Origin: Isoetes taiwanensis
Lineage: Eukaryota; Streptophyta; Lycopodiopsida; Isoetales; Isoetaceae
Length of the DNA: 64,000 bases
Direction of reading: 5' to 3'
Assembly: GCA_021234155.1 (NCBI GenBank)
Contig: JAJEKV010000084.1
Coordinates: 2,977,702 to 3,041,701 of the forward strand
Of the stretch, positions 35,960 through 47,394 are shown one piece after another. The position numbers and the translations under genes are program-made. Each line of letters opens with the position of its first letter. The stretch's first letter is position 1. Under the pieces are notes generated by a model. It searched no databases. It was not told where the DNA came from and saw nothing but the letters and a program-made list of their open reading frames with translations.

Positions 35960-36379
35960 AACCATTTGCTTGAGTTAAATATTTATCCGAAACTTCTTAT
36001 CCTATAAGGTTTGTGCGGGAATCAAGAACGGGGAAGAAATTATGGCGGTACAGTGCACACGAGCTATGATGAAAGACAAGGAGGCAATTCGAGAAGAAAG
36101 CGAAACAAGTGCTTTAGAAGGTAGAGGGAATAAAAACAAACCTGCGGAAGAAGGTAAACAACCGATACCGCCTTGTCAAAAGTTTCCGAGAAAAGATAAA
36201 GACAATGATGAATTTGAGACTCTTATGAAAAGTTCAAAATGGGTGTAGACCTACTCACATTGTTGAGAATTGCTCCTACTTACGGAAAAAAGATGCTTAG
36301 TTTGACTCGGGAGGAACAAGTTAACCTCACACAAGAGGGCGATTGCTTTTACAAACCACATTGAAGAACAAATGCTGAT

Positions 36380-36760
36380 ACAAGATGAGCATGATCCGGT
36401 GCCTTCACTTGTGCTGCCAACATTGGTAAAAGAGCCTTGTCCAAGGTATTACTAGATGGTGGTTCACCTTTAAATGTCATGCCACATCATGTGATGAGAC
36501 AATGTGGCTTAGAGATTGACAAAAAGCCCCAATGGTACTTAAATCCTTCTCCAATTCGAAAATAAACCCCATAGGGATTGTAAAGCAAGGTACCTATAGA
36601 TATTGAAGGGATTGTAGTGGCTGCTAATTTTGTAGTAGTTGCTTTTGTAGGTATGAATGAGAAATCGATATTTATGACCTTCTTTTAGGAAGGAGATGGC
36701 TGTCCCATGTAGATGCTAGGCCTATATGGTCAAGAGGTGAGTGTACCATTAACGATGGCA
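36380..36760 (+). pseudogene. Gypsy aspartic protease, frameshifted
   Basis: V-L-L-D-G-G-S-P-L-N-V-M (about 36449-36484) is the active-site loop, with D-G-G in place of the common DTG/DSG. Then come A-A-N-F-V-V-V-A-F and, in another frame, Y-D-L-L-L-G-R-R-W-L (about 36675), the conserved flap-distal motif. At least two frame changes lie between 36550 and 36720. Confidence 0.75.
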
Positions 36761-38281
36761 AAAGGGGCAGTCACTATTTACAACAAGCTTGGGGAATTTG
36801 AATCTTTTAACTATATTGAAGAAGATTTGTTGATGTCTAACCAACCTGGTGAGTATGAAGTCATTATGGCTCAGCTTGATATAGCAAAGAGACCATCAGA
36901 CAAGTGCGAGACACTCAAGGAAAGTAGTAGTGCTTACTTATGGTTTGATGGTGGTGTTTCTAAGAAACTAAGCATAGCATCATCTGCTGCTATTCTCAAA
37001 GATAAGGCCAGTAAATTAATGGCAAAAGTAGGCAGAATCCATTTGAATTCCACTTCTAACATGGCTGAGTATAAAGCATTGATTGCAGGATTGCAGGAGG
37101 CTAAGCACCTTGGCATTACTGACATTATTGTGTTTGGTGACTCCCAACTTGTGTGTAGACAGATCCTAGGAGATTATCAGACTAAGAACAAGGATATGCT
37201 CATACTTAGAGATCAAGCTTTAGAAGAATTATCAGGATTTTCAACTTGGGAGCTGCATCATATAACCAGAGAGTTCAATGAGGAGGCAGATGCCTTATGC
37301 AAGAGTGTCTTGCTTGAACATCTAGCAGAAGGTGCTATTAAAGAAGAAGAGCTTGAAGAAGAAGAACTCAAACAACTTCATCCTATTCTGGTAATCAATG
37401 CTAGTACTGAAAAACAAGTAAGAGAAATCCAAATAGAGAAAAAAATGGAGAATAGAGTCTTGTATGTTGGAGATATGTTTAGAGAAGAAGATGAATGCAC
37501 ATTAACTAATTTTTTTAATGAATGGAAGGATGTGTTTGCTTGGGACTATGATGAATTAGTTGGTGTTGATAAGAACATTTGTGAGTTTGAGATAAAGGTT
37601 AAGGAGGGTATCAAACCTGTGATGCAAAAACTCAGAAGAATCAATGTATCCTTGCTTGACTTAATCAGAGAAGAATTACTTAGAATGAAAGATGCAGGTG
37701 TGATCACTGAAATATCAAATCCAGAATGGTTGTCATGCATTGTGCCTGTTGAAAAAAAAAACAAAACTATTAGAATCTGCATTGACTATAGGGATCTGAA
37801 TAAAGCCACTGTTAAAGATTGCTATCCTTTGCCTTTTTTGGAAGAAGTTTTACATGCAGTTGCAGGGAAGGAGATCTACTCTTTCTTAGATGGATTCTCA
37901 GGGTTTAATCAGATCTCTGTCAAGCTAGAAGACCAGCCAAAGACAGCTTTCATTACACCATGGGGAACTTTTGCCATGAAAAGAATGCCTTTTGGTTTGA
38001 TGAATGCCCCAGCAACTTTTCAAAGAACAATGGATGCTATCTTCAAGGACATGCCTTCAACTGCATTCAGGGTTTTTCTTGATGATCTTTGCTTGGGATC
38101 AGCCTTAAAGGATCATTTTAATTATCTAACTAAAATATGTGTTATGTGCAGAAAAGGGGGTGTAAGTTTAAATCCCAAAAAATGCGTGTTTCTCTGCTCC
38201 AAGGGAGGATTGCTAGGCCATGAGGTATCTTCCAAGGGGATTCAAGTAGCTGAAAGTAAGGTGGATGCCCCGAAAAACTAG
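36713..38281 (+). CDS. Gypsy pol: RNase H domain followed by reverse transcriptase
   Basis: 522-codon open frame. Residues about 75-195 are an RNase H of the RVT_3/archaeal-like type with all four acidic residues: D79 (L-W-F-D-G-G-V-S), E119 (N-M-A-E-Y-K-A-L), D143 (F-G-D-S-Q-L-V) and D193 (N-E-E-A-D-A-L). A glutamate-rich linker (about 200-225) leads to a gypsy reverse transcriptase at about 285-515. This shows V-I-T-E-I-S-N-P-E-W, R-I-C-I-D-Y-R-D-L-N-K-A-T, S-F-L-D-G-F-S-G-F-N-Q (D393), M-P-F-G-L-M-N-A-P-A-T-F-Q and F-L-D-D (457-458, at 38081). The order RNase H then RT in one frame is the odd feature: in plant Tat-type elements I know, the extra RNase H follows the RT-linked one. The frame ends at a TAG just inside the RT connection region. 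Confidence 0.9.
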   Translation: MLGLYGQEVSVPLTMAKGAVTIYNKLGEFESFNYIEEDLLMSNQPGEYEVIMAQLDIAKRPSDKCETLKESSSAYLWFDGGVSKKLSIASSAAILKDKASKLMAKVGRIHLNSTSNMAEYKALIAGLQEAKHLGITDIIVFGDSQLVCRQILGDYQTKNKDMLILRDQALEELSGFSTWELHHITREFNEEADALCKSVLLEHLAEGAIKEEELEEEELKQLHPILVINASTEKQVREIQIEKKMENRVLYVGDMFREEDECTLTNFFNEWKDVFAWDYDELVGVDKNICEFEIKVKEGIKPVMQKLRRINVSLLDLIREELLRMKDAGVITEISNPEWLSCIVPVEKKNKTIRICIDYRDLNKATVKDCYPLPFLEEVLHAVAGKEIYSFLDGFSGFNQISVKLEDQPKTAFITPWGTFAMKRMPFGLMNAPATFQRTMDAIFKDMPSTAFRVFLDDLCLGSALKDHFNYLTKICVMCRKGGVSLNPKKCVFLCSKGGLLGHEVSSKGIQVAESKVDAPKN

Positions 38282-38319
38282 CACCACCTAAAAGCTGTTA
38301 GGGAAGTAAAGTTTTTTTT

Positions 38320-38860
38320 TTGGGGATGGTAAGTTTTCTGAGGATGTATGTTCCACATTTCTCTAATATTGTGGCTCCTATATCTGATCTCACCAAGGTT
38401 GGCAAGTATACCAAACATGAGAGCAAGTTAATTATGGTTGAATGGACTCAGACATGCCAGCTTGCTTTTGATAATATTATACAAGCCATCTCCAATTCTG
38501 CATTACTTAAACCTCGATACATCCAAACCCTTTGAGGCTTATATCAATTATAACCAAAAAAGGGCTGTAGGATTAGTTTCTTTTGCAAGAAGGCGAGGTG
38601 GTAACTTTTGCCCGACAAAATTTGGTCTAACTTTCTTGAAATGAGATATCCAAGACTAGAAAAAAAGTGCAGCTGACCCTTATGTTCTTGATTGATAGGC
38701 AGGGGACATCTCATTCAAAAAAGCCATACTCAAGTGTACATGAAACAAAATCCTTTATCCTTGATGTTCTCAAAAAAGCAGCCTAAGGCTAAGATATGTA
38801 GATGGGCCTGCAAAATTCAAGCTTATGATATTGTTGTCAAAGTGATCACTTTAGTTAATG
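38320..38860 (+). pseudogene. Degenerate RT-linked RNase H (gRH)
   Basis: The RT thumb/connection continues as F-L-R-M-Y-V-P-H-F-S-N-I-V-A-P and W-T-Q-T-C-Q-L-A-F. The RNase H position then reads K-P-F-E-A-Y-I-N-Y-N-Q where a YTDASD-type motif is expected. Later K-Q-N-P-L stands where TDHxPL is expected. Both catalytic aspartates are gone, and the frame is broken near 38535 and 38640. This fits replacement of its activity by the RNase H encoded upstream. Confidence 0.7.
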
Positions 38861-38869
38861 ATCCTAGTT

Positions 38870-40249
38870 CATACTTGACTAATATCTTGTTCGAACAGGA
38901 AGATGAAGAAGGTTTGGCTAATGATGTTCAAGAGGATGCAGATGTAGATGTAAATCTTGTGCAGGAGGAAGATTGGCAAGAAGAGATAAGAAGGTTTCTG
39001 GAGCTGAATGAAATACCAGAAGGGTTCAATTCTAGCCAAAAAAGAAGGTTCAAAGAAAAATGCAACAAATATAGACTAATTGGAAATGTGTTATGCAGGT
39101 ATGACAAGGAAGGCATCATTCTAAGGTGTGTTGACAAAGAAGAAGCTAGATTAGTGGTGGAAGCATGCCATGAAGGGGTATGTGGTGGACACTTTGCAGC
39201 AGATACCACAGCAAAGAAGATTTTGAGGTCTGGTTATTATTGGCCAACTCTTTTCAAGGATTGTTATGAGACAATCAAGCACTGTCATAAATGTCAGGTT
39301 TTTGGCAGAAGGATTCTTCAGCCAGCTGCATTAACTGCCATAACTTCCCCAGGACCCTTCCAGACTTGGGGGCTTGATTTTATAGGACCTGTAGATCCTC
39401 CTTCTTCTGCACAACATCGGTACATCCTTGTGGCCAGCGATTACTTTACAAAATGGGCTGAAGTCGTTCCTCGAGACAAGCCAATGCATATACCCTTTGC
39501 CATTTATCCATGAAAATATATGTGCCAGGTTTGGCATACCTTTCAAACTCATATCTGATAGGGGTAGTCAGTTTTTAAACGATGTCATAGCCACATTACT
39601 AGCAACTTTCAAAGTGAGACATTCCAAGAGCTCGTCTTATTATCCTCAAGGTAATGGCCAAGCAGAATCTACAAACAAAGTGCTCAAGACTATTCTCAAG
39701 AAGACTATTAGTGTTTCAAAAAAAGATTGGCACATGAAGTTACATGATGCCTTATGGGCTTATAGGGTTACCACCAAAATCTCAACCAAGCATACACCTT
39801 TTAGCCTGGTTTATGGAGTAGAATCTATTGTCCCAATAGAATTAGAACTTCCCTCTCTGAGAATGGCCTTGAAACTAAATTTGGAAATGGAGGAAGCACT
39901 CAAAGAAAGATGTATACGACTTATGCAGTTGGAAGAACACAGACATGAAGCTGAGAATGCAATATTATTAAAAAAAGCCAAAGATCTGGCAGCATTCAAG
40001 GCTGCACATAAATTACAAGGTACATTGAGAGATGGAGAATTGGTTTTAAAATGGAATAAAGCAAAGGAGGATTGTGCCAGCAAATTTGAAGAGCTGTGGG
40101 AAGGTCCTTTTGAGGTTGCAGGAACAGCAGGCCAGGATTCTTACTGGTTAAGGTCCATATCAGAAGGGAGGGTCTTACCAAATCCTATCAATATTCTGCA
40201 TTTGAAGAGGTACTGGCAACAACATGTTGCCCTTAGTTTGTTTGAATAA
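38870..40249 (+). pseudogene. Gypsy integrase, one frameshift
   Basis: The HHCC zinc finger is H-E-G-V-C-G-G-H…H-C-H-K-C (about 39165-39296). The catalytic core has D in G-L-D-F-I-G-P (39376), D in S-D-R-G-S-Q-F (39557) and E in G-Q-A-E-S-T (39665), an exact D-35-E spacing. A frame change lies at about 39500 (the first frame stops at 39511-39513). The C-terminal part ends H-L-K-R-Y-W, as in related gypsy elements. No chromodomain is visible. Stops at 40247-40249. Confidence 0.9.
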
Positions 40250-41032
40250 GAATTAATAGCTATATTTAGAGTATGAGTTATTAGAGTAGAAACAGAGTCA
40301 TGAAATATTTCAAAAGACAAAAAAATAAGTTGCATTTCATTAGATAAAAATTGTCCTGAAGATTAGTAAGTTAGAGCTTGAATTATTTATAAGTCTTAAA
40401 AAATATATAAAGAATGTGTGAAGTATGTCATGAGAAGTTAAATTTTCAAGTTAGATAAGTTAGTTGTAGGATTGCACCTTGTTGTCATAACCTTTTGCAG
40501 AGATAACTATTCCATGAGCTAAACGATTCTTGAAGAACAGGTATGTGGTGCTAATGATTAATTAAGTTTCCATGCAGGGACATCCTACTGGCCATACATC
40601 ATTCATTTCATCTTTTCACTCTCCATTATCTTCACCTCACATATGTGTGCTGCTATCATCCTCACCATCCAGCAAGCACACTCAGCTAACATTTTGTTAT
40701 ATCTTTGTATCAAAAGTGCGCGGTTCATCCTTGACTCATTCGCTCCATCTGCTCATTCATTCACTCAACCCACATATGTGTGCTGCCATCATCTTTACCA
40801 CCCAGCAAGCACACTCAGCTAACATGCTTTTACATACTGTATGCAGGTTCACCCTCAATATCATTCATCATCATCTGCTCCATGTCTGGCCTGATCTCCA
40901 TGAAGAACTCTGTTTCTCAAACATATGCACCACATCCACATTGCCATTCATTTTTCCATCATGGCAATCTTCTGCACTTTGAAGTCATCAGGGGTCTGGC
41001 AAACCAGTCTCCCTCTTTGTTTTTTAGCATGA
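40250..41032 (+). other. Gypsy 3' non-coding region with internal duplication
   Basis: About 780 bp between integrase and 3' LTR. CACATATGTGTGCTGC followed by CAGCAAGCACACTCAGCTAACAT occurs at about 40638 and 40771, a 133-bp imperfect tandem duplication. The 30 bp before the LTR (ending TTTTTTAGCATGA) are not purine-rich, so no standard polypurine tract is visible. Confidence 0.7.
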
Positions 41033-43514
41033 TGCTGCCACTCATGGCAGCATAGAAGAGCCTAGACATATCTGACATTTGGCTCATTGAATGCATGAGG
41101 AAATATGAAGACCATTGGCTTTCAGAAGCACTTGAAGACTCTGTCAAACAGCAAAAGGAACAAATGTTTAGAAGAACCAAAGAAGGACATTCACTTGGTT
41201 ATCTCAAAATTGGAGGATGGACAAGGTTTTGATTATCATCCAAGGTACTAGAGATCACTCCTACAAGATTTGAAGTCACTTGTTGAAGAATTGCGAGACA
41301 TGAGCATGGTATGAAGTCTATTTCATGATTTCAGCATTTGAAGTTTGGATTCTTGATGGTGTAAGAGTTTTGCCTAGCCAATTTCCCATTTTAATTGCCA
41401 TTTGACTCATATTCCACCTTCCTATTTCTTGTCATCTCCACACTTCATACTATCATTTCCCATACATCTATATTTCATCATACCATACCTTGGGATTGTT
41501 CAAATTCACTTTTCCCTAGTCAAAATGACCCACACACTCATGATCCATCCATACATTCATAAGTTTACCAAAAGAAACTAAAAAATGTTGAGGCATTACC
41601 CTACTTTCTCTCACTCCAAAAAACCTAAGGTTAAAATGATCACTAGGTTGAGGAAAGGTTGTCACCTATGTCTAGTTGGCAAAGGGAATTTTTTATGCCC
41701 ACATCATCACTCACAAGTCCACATCACCCTTCATTACACACGTGTCAATCCACATCATTTCATTCCATATCCACCTCATAAAAACATTTTGACTAGGGAA
41801 AAGTTTTTTTTGTCATCCAATGGTACCACATCAGCAGTACATTTGCCACCTCACCAAAATTTATGTCCAGTCACCCCCTTCACTCTTTTGACAAAAAATC
41901 AAAGTGCTCCAAATCATCTTTTGACAAACTCACCTGGTAGCCCTTGTGAAAATATGCCACCTGGCACAAAAAAATTTTCAAATTGAGTTTATTTGGACCT
42001 CTTTAAGCTACTTCTTGGGAAACGTGCCTTCTTTGGAAAAATGGCAAAATCTACCTACATCTACCCCCCCCATCTATCTACCCTCTCATTTTCCGCCAAG
42101 TGGCGTCCCCCCTGGCGTGCCAGGTCGAATCACGAGCCGACGCTGGCGTGGGAGGAGACCACGCAATTAGTTGAAACGGCTTCAGAAGTCTATTTATATC
42201 CTTGTTTAACTTTTTGCTCTTGCTTTTGTGGGATATATCTGCTGAAGGAAGCCAAGAACCCTTAATTTTTGCCAACCAAGAAAGCGGAATTTTTGGTGTA
42301 TCCGACCACAAATTCTCATCATTACCTTCGAACCCACCTCGCAACATCAAAGAAAACCAAATCAAAGCTAAAAGACAAAGGATCGGCCGTAGATTCAAGA
42401 ATTTCAAGCGAAGCGGGGCCTTTTTAAAGAGAGCAAATCTCTATCGCGAATTCGGGGGCTTTTACGCTAAATTGAAGATTCTTTGGTGTGAAGTACATGC
42501 AAAAGTGATCTCCTGCTGCGGATTCGACCCTCCTTGCTGTTCAAAGTGATTGTTGATCAGTAAAGCTGACCATAAACCTGTCCGTTTTTTCGGAAATATG
42601 CTTTGCTCATTAGCTGTGGGCATCGAAAATGATGTGATTCCTCCAATTTGTTATATCAAGTGAATGAAAATCTAATTTGGTAATATCTTTCCCTTTGAAA
42701 TTTTTGAAATTCCAAAAATAGCTCACGAAATAGCTTTTATATTGCATAAAGACTAAAGAAAATTCAAAAAATAGATTATTTCGTTTCTTTCAACTAGTAT
42801 GCATATCAATCAACACTGTTCTATGGTTAATAAAGAAAAAACTCTGCTCACCATAATGTCATTCCGTATCTCATCACCTGAACTGCACCATTTGCATACT
42901 CTATAGTTGAACTCCTGAAGCTCTAGTGGTTTTAATAGCAAGGGTTGATTTAGAATATCTCTACTGTTCCTTTTACATGGTTTTCCTACTTAAATATCGA
43001 CAAAATTTGAAAAAAGCATTCTCTGTGGCAAAAGACATAGTCTGTCAGTTCATAAAATCCCATAGTCCCAAAATATCTTTATCTTTAGACTGTATTGGTG
43101 TTTGCACGTGACCCTTTAGACCCTTTAACACCTCCCCAGGTGGTTTCATTCAAAAAAGTTATTCTTAAAGAATTCTGCAAAAAGGAGCTCTCTGCCGAGA
43201 GCATTGACCAAATTTTGACCTAGTCAGTTGTGTGATTTTAAAGTGCCAAATGATATCTGACTTCAGAATATATTTTGCACATATATCACATCAATTGTCT
43301 AGCATACTATTGCATTGATTTCAGGAGAAAATTCAATTTATATTGCTCAGAATCTAAAGGTTAGTACTGTGCATTTTTTTCCAATTTGGGAAACTGGTTC
43401 TAACAGATTCCTTGAAGGTTGTTTCTGCAAATTTTGAGCATAGAGTGGTTGCCTAAAGCAACCTGGAGGTCCTATACCGTTCCAGTTGAGGGATTGCCAG
43501 GAATACCCTCAACA
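41033..43514 (+). repeat. 3' LTR of the gypsy element
   Basis: 2482 bp, same ends as the 5' LTR. Long stretches (for example 42481-42660 against 33781-33960) are identical or nearly so. Differences cluster at 41870-42480 and 43130-43500. Confidence 0.95.
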
Positions 43515-44300
43515 AAGCCCTCTAACCAATAAAGCCATTAGTTTGCCAAAAAACTGTCGAGTTATGCCAATTACCCTGATCAATCCTCTGAGTAATACTA
43601 TTGAATAGCATCTCTGAGTGATATCTTTTATGAAGATAATGCCTTTACTCGACCATTTCTTAGTGAGATCAGGGAAATGAGTAGCCAAGCAAATGTCTTG
43701 CTCAAGGATCAGACAAGGGCTCTAGAAGATAGGCTGATCTTGGGACAATCCTTCTTTCCAAAAGTACATCCCCTTAACTTTAAACCAAGCCCTGATCCAG
43801 TTCTTGATAATTAGAGGAGTGTTAATAGGGATAGAAAAATCAAAATAGATACTGTAAGGAAGATGCATATTCAAATTTCTCTAGCCAAAAGGGTGGCACT
43901 TCTCAATGTAATGCTTGATCAAAGATCTAATAGGGTGGAAGATCTGATCATTGCAAGCTCTGTAGAAGAATTTGGCAGCCGCCTATTGCCTGCTTTTCCA
44001 AATTGATAATACCTAAACCACTATTACCTTTGTTCTTATAGCATTCATTCTAGAGATGGGCACCCAACATCTTCTATTAGAGTTCCCTGCAATAAATCTG
44101 CCAATTATGCTCTACATTTTGCTAAGAATCTTTTTGGGGGGCATAATGATGGAGGACTGATAGACTTGAGAAGAAGAGATCACTGAGTTAGCAATAATGG
44201 CTCTTCCATTTTTAGAAAGAAATTTAGAGTTCAAAGAGTCAACCTTTCTATAAAACTCATCTATGAGGTCGTTGGCATTGGTTCTAATATATTATCATGC
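43515..44300 (-). mobile_element. Antisense LINE, RT C-terminal part (right of gypsy insertion)
   Basis: The minus strand, read from about 44280, gives F-Y-R-K-V-D-S-L-N-S-K-F-L-S-K-N-G-R, A-I-I-A-N-S-V-I and then a typical LINE segment between RT and zf-RVT with several stops. It joins across the 5-bp duplication to the zf-RVT part at 32086-32340. Confidence 0.65.
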
Positions 44301-47300
44301 AACAATAGTACTTTAAGTCTGAATTGCCTATTAGCATTAAACTTAATATCCTCAAGAATTATGTAGAAGTCTCAACCCTTATAGCAGAGTACATTGGTAT
44401 GGAGAAAGAAAGAAAAAAAAATCAGTATGAGATTAAGCCTCAGGTCACACTTGCAGCGTTAACTTCCATAATAATGTTTGAAACTTTGATCTTGGTCACT
44501 GTCAACTTTCCAACTCACCTAATACAAATTGGACAAAAAAAATGCATGAAGAGGAGAAGCATCTGCCTGCAGCCAACAACCAAATGCATTATTAGCCATA
44601 AAATGGGTAAAAATGCAAGGGCCAAAAGGTACCTTAGGCTTCTCAGTTAGTTATCAACTGATTACCTAATGTAGACCTTTTGCCCAAGAGATGAAAATGA
44701 GCATGGCAAGAAATAAACTCAGTTTAAATTTAAGAAAGAGATAACTAACACTTCATATTTACAATGCCCGTGAACGTAATGCAAATAAACGTTTAAAAGA
44801 AACATGGTTCAGAAATAAGTCTTAAATAGAGATTTAATAAATGCCCAAGTTAAACAACCTGTTGTAACTTAAGGGCCCTGTTTCTAACAGAGGACAAGCA
44901 ATACTAGGCATTTAGACACTTAGAAGTAATTCTCTACTTATTTGAGTTTGTGGTCAATTGTCTTCAAGTACCTTGTTAACTCACTTTAAGTGGAACACTT
45001 CAAAAGCCATGGATTTACCACATAAGCAAATCGATACCTTGGATTACTATAAACTTACACTCTTGTAAATGTGATTGGGAAGAGCCAGCAAGCATCATGC
45101 TTATAAAAAAAAACTTTAATGTGTACTAATATCAATATAGAATAATAGAAGTTTTTGTAAGATGGGTTGCCTAATATTTTTTCAGATACATATTTCCTAC
45201 ATTCAAGTTCAATGCTGTTCTGCATAATCTACATAAAGGTTTCTAGGTTGAATTTTATAGTTACAAGATAACGCAATGTTTCCAATGCTACAGTACTTTG
45301 AAATTATTTTTGAAGGTCGATGACTTAATAGAGGAAGTCATGTACCTTATTGGGGCCGAGATATAGCCGAATGGTTTAGAGCAAATACAGGTTGAAAAGT
45401 TCGGCTAAGGCTGCACTGTTGAAGCTGTTCATTTGGCTAACTGATGGGATTGTGATCTATTTAACCTTTATGCAGATCTACCTCCATGCGATCTGGATCT
45501 GCAAAGGAACTAAAAGAAATAAACTCAATGATTTCATGATATTTCAATAATTGGGTACTGTTGGACAAGGTGGTCAAGGTGGTGCTAGAAAAACTTCTAG
45601 TTGCCTATTGAATCATATTGTTGAAGCATATCCTCACTATTGAAATATTCTAAGTGTGCGCTTCATTGCTAGAAGTGATAAGTTTGAGTTCATTATTAAC
45701 GACAACATGCACCCCATATCTTTCCTAAGATGCTTTCCCTCAAGCATGTGGAACACCACAATGTTTTCATATGAGGAAAAGTACAGATCCTTATAGTTCC
45801 TAACCTCTCTAAAGACATTCCAGAATAATATACGGTACAAATACGTATATTATACTACCATATCACTAGTACATGTCGCCGTAACCGACATGTACCCCAT
45901 ATAGTACAAGGGTTGCACCATGAGGTACAACCATTAGGGACTATTAAATTGCACATGTTCCATTGGACATGTGCCACATGGCAGCACCCTAACAAACCCT
46001 AGGGCCATTAGAATCCAATTTAGGATAATGCCCTAAAGCGCGCCCTTAAATTGGCTAGAATCCTAAAAGTTTCCCTTTTTGGATTCCATCCTAGAAGCAC
46101 GCATTGATAGCAGTGTCGTTCATTTTCTAGCATCTCAGCAGCCGCCAAACTCGAATCTCGAGGTGCCCTCTCCATTCAAAGGCCATCCGATAGTTGCAAT
46201 AGCATGGATGCATTCTAGGGCATTGGAACAAGCAAAGGATCCGATAAATGTTGTTTTATGACCACCCATGCGTGTTTCTCGATAGTTAGAAGGCCGGATT
46301 ATGTCTGGTCTTGGCCCTAGACAACCTCAACCCTATCCGGTCTCCAACTGACTAAGGGCCCTAATCACGTTTGATTGGAGTAGTTAGATTAGATCTACAT
46401 TCTGTTATATTGATTCATTGTGATGATCTATGATATCTCTGTGCGCACCTCTTGTGTATTGGAAAGGGAGGTAGAGACCCAGAGCTTCTTAGATCGATGA
46501 TTCTAGATTAGCCCATTAATTCTCGATTAATACGGCCTGTGCATAGGAGCCCACCTGGCTGTGGATGGCGAGGTTAGATCGACTAACAAGGAAGGCTTGT
46601 CCAACTATAGCTGATCCTTGTGGTGTAAAGAGACTATCGGGGAATGCTATGGGAGGCCTAATAGCTTGCCACTGAGTGCGGCCAAGGTATGGGCTCGACA
46701 CTTCCAGGGTGATGTGTCGCCGCATTGGGATTGGAAGTCGTGTACAGGCATGATGCCCTCTAACTCGCCTGTAGTTGGCATGAACCTTCTGGAGGGGAAT
46801 GATCCCCTCTTGCCTCATGGGGCTGGGATGTTAGTCTTGTGCCACCGAGCCTTTGGACTATTCTACAGCACAACACAGGTCGCCAAAGGTAAGGGTCAAG
46901 GTTAAGCATCAGGTAGCAAACCCACGCCCCCGCCAAAACCCACGAAGAAACCCACGCCCCCGTCAAAGAAGAGGACAAGATGGGACATGTGACCACAGTC
47001 ACCGCATCACACTCCTCACTACTTCCAAATGCCAGAGAGTACTTATATTCATATTCCCTCTGGGTAGATGCCGTTGCCTTCGCAGCTGTCTTCTCCACCA
47101 CATGGTATGGGCTATACTCAGGTTTCTTTTGGTCCCAACTAGGTCCAAGGGTCATCTCAAATTGAATGAGGATGGCACCCAAGGGATACTGCCTACTGAT
47201 CCACCCCTTTCTGGACCTCCTGTGTTTACTGTTCCTCTGCAAATGCCTTGCTCACAGCCCTCGGTTGTGCCTCATGGACCTACTTATTCTGATGTTCCTC

Positions 47301-47390
47301 TGCTTTCTAACCAGGTCCTCGTGATTCCATCCACTGCTCACAATCTCAAACTTATTATCCTATTTTTGGGAATGCAAAAGGGAAACCTAT
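44300..47390. other. Mostly non-coding, possible retroelement leader
   Basis: No clear gene. The minus strand at 45637-45840 has a protein-like 67-codon frame that I cannot identify. From about 45870 base composition and codon-like texture change (CG-richer) towards the gag fragment downstream. This part may be LTR or 5' leader of that element, but no second LTR copy was found. CCCACGCCCCCG occurs twice near 46920-46965. Confidence 0.3.
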
Positions 47391-47394
47391 CCTC

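Larger units (their letters stand above)
32341..43514 (+). mobile_element. Complete Ty3/gypsy LTR retrotransposon, 11.2 kb
   Basis: Two long direct LTRs (32341-34814 and 41033-43514) begin TGCTGCCACT and end CCCTCAACA. The element is flanked by the 5-bp target duplication AAGCC (32336-32340 and 43515-43519). The primer-binding site is complementary to tRNA-Gln. Internal order is gag with two CCHC knuckles, protease, an apparently intact RNase H, reverse transcriptase, a degenerate RNase H, and integrase. Several frameshifts and stops break the coding region, so this copy is probably not autonomous as read. The LTRs are near-identical over long stretches with clustered differences. It inserted into an antisense LINE. 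Confidence 0.95.

Noticed and set aside
45365-45420. tRNA-like stretch TAGCCGAATGG...GTTGAAAAGTTCGG
   Set aside because: Resembles an A box, but the B box is poor and no cloverleaf can be drawn; not called as tRNA or SINE.
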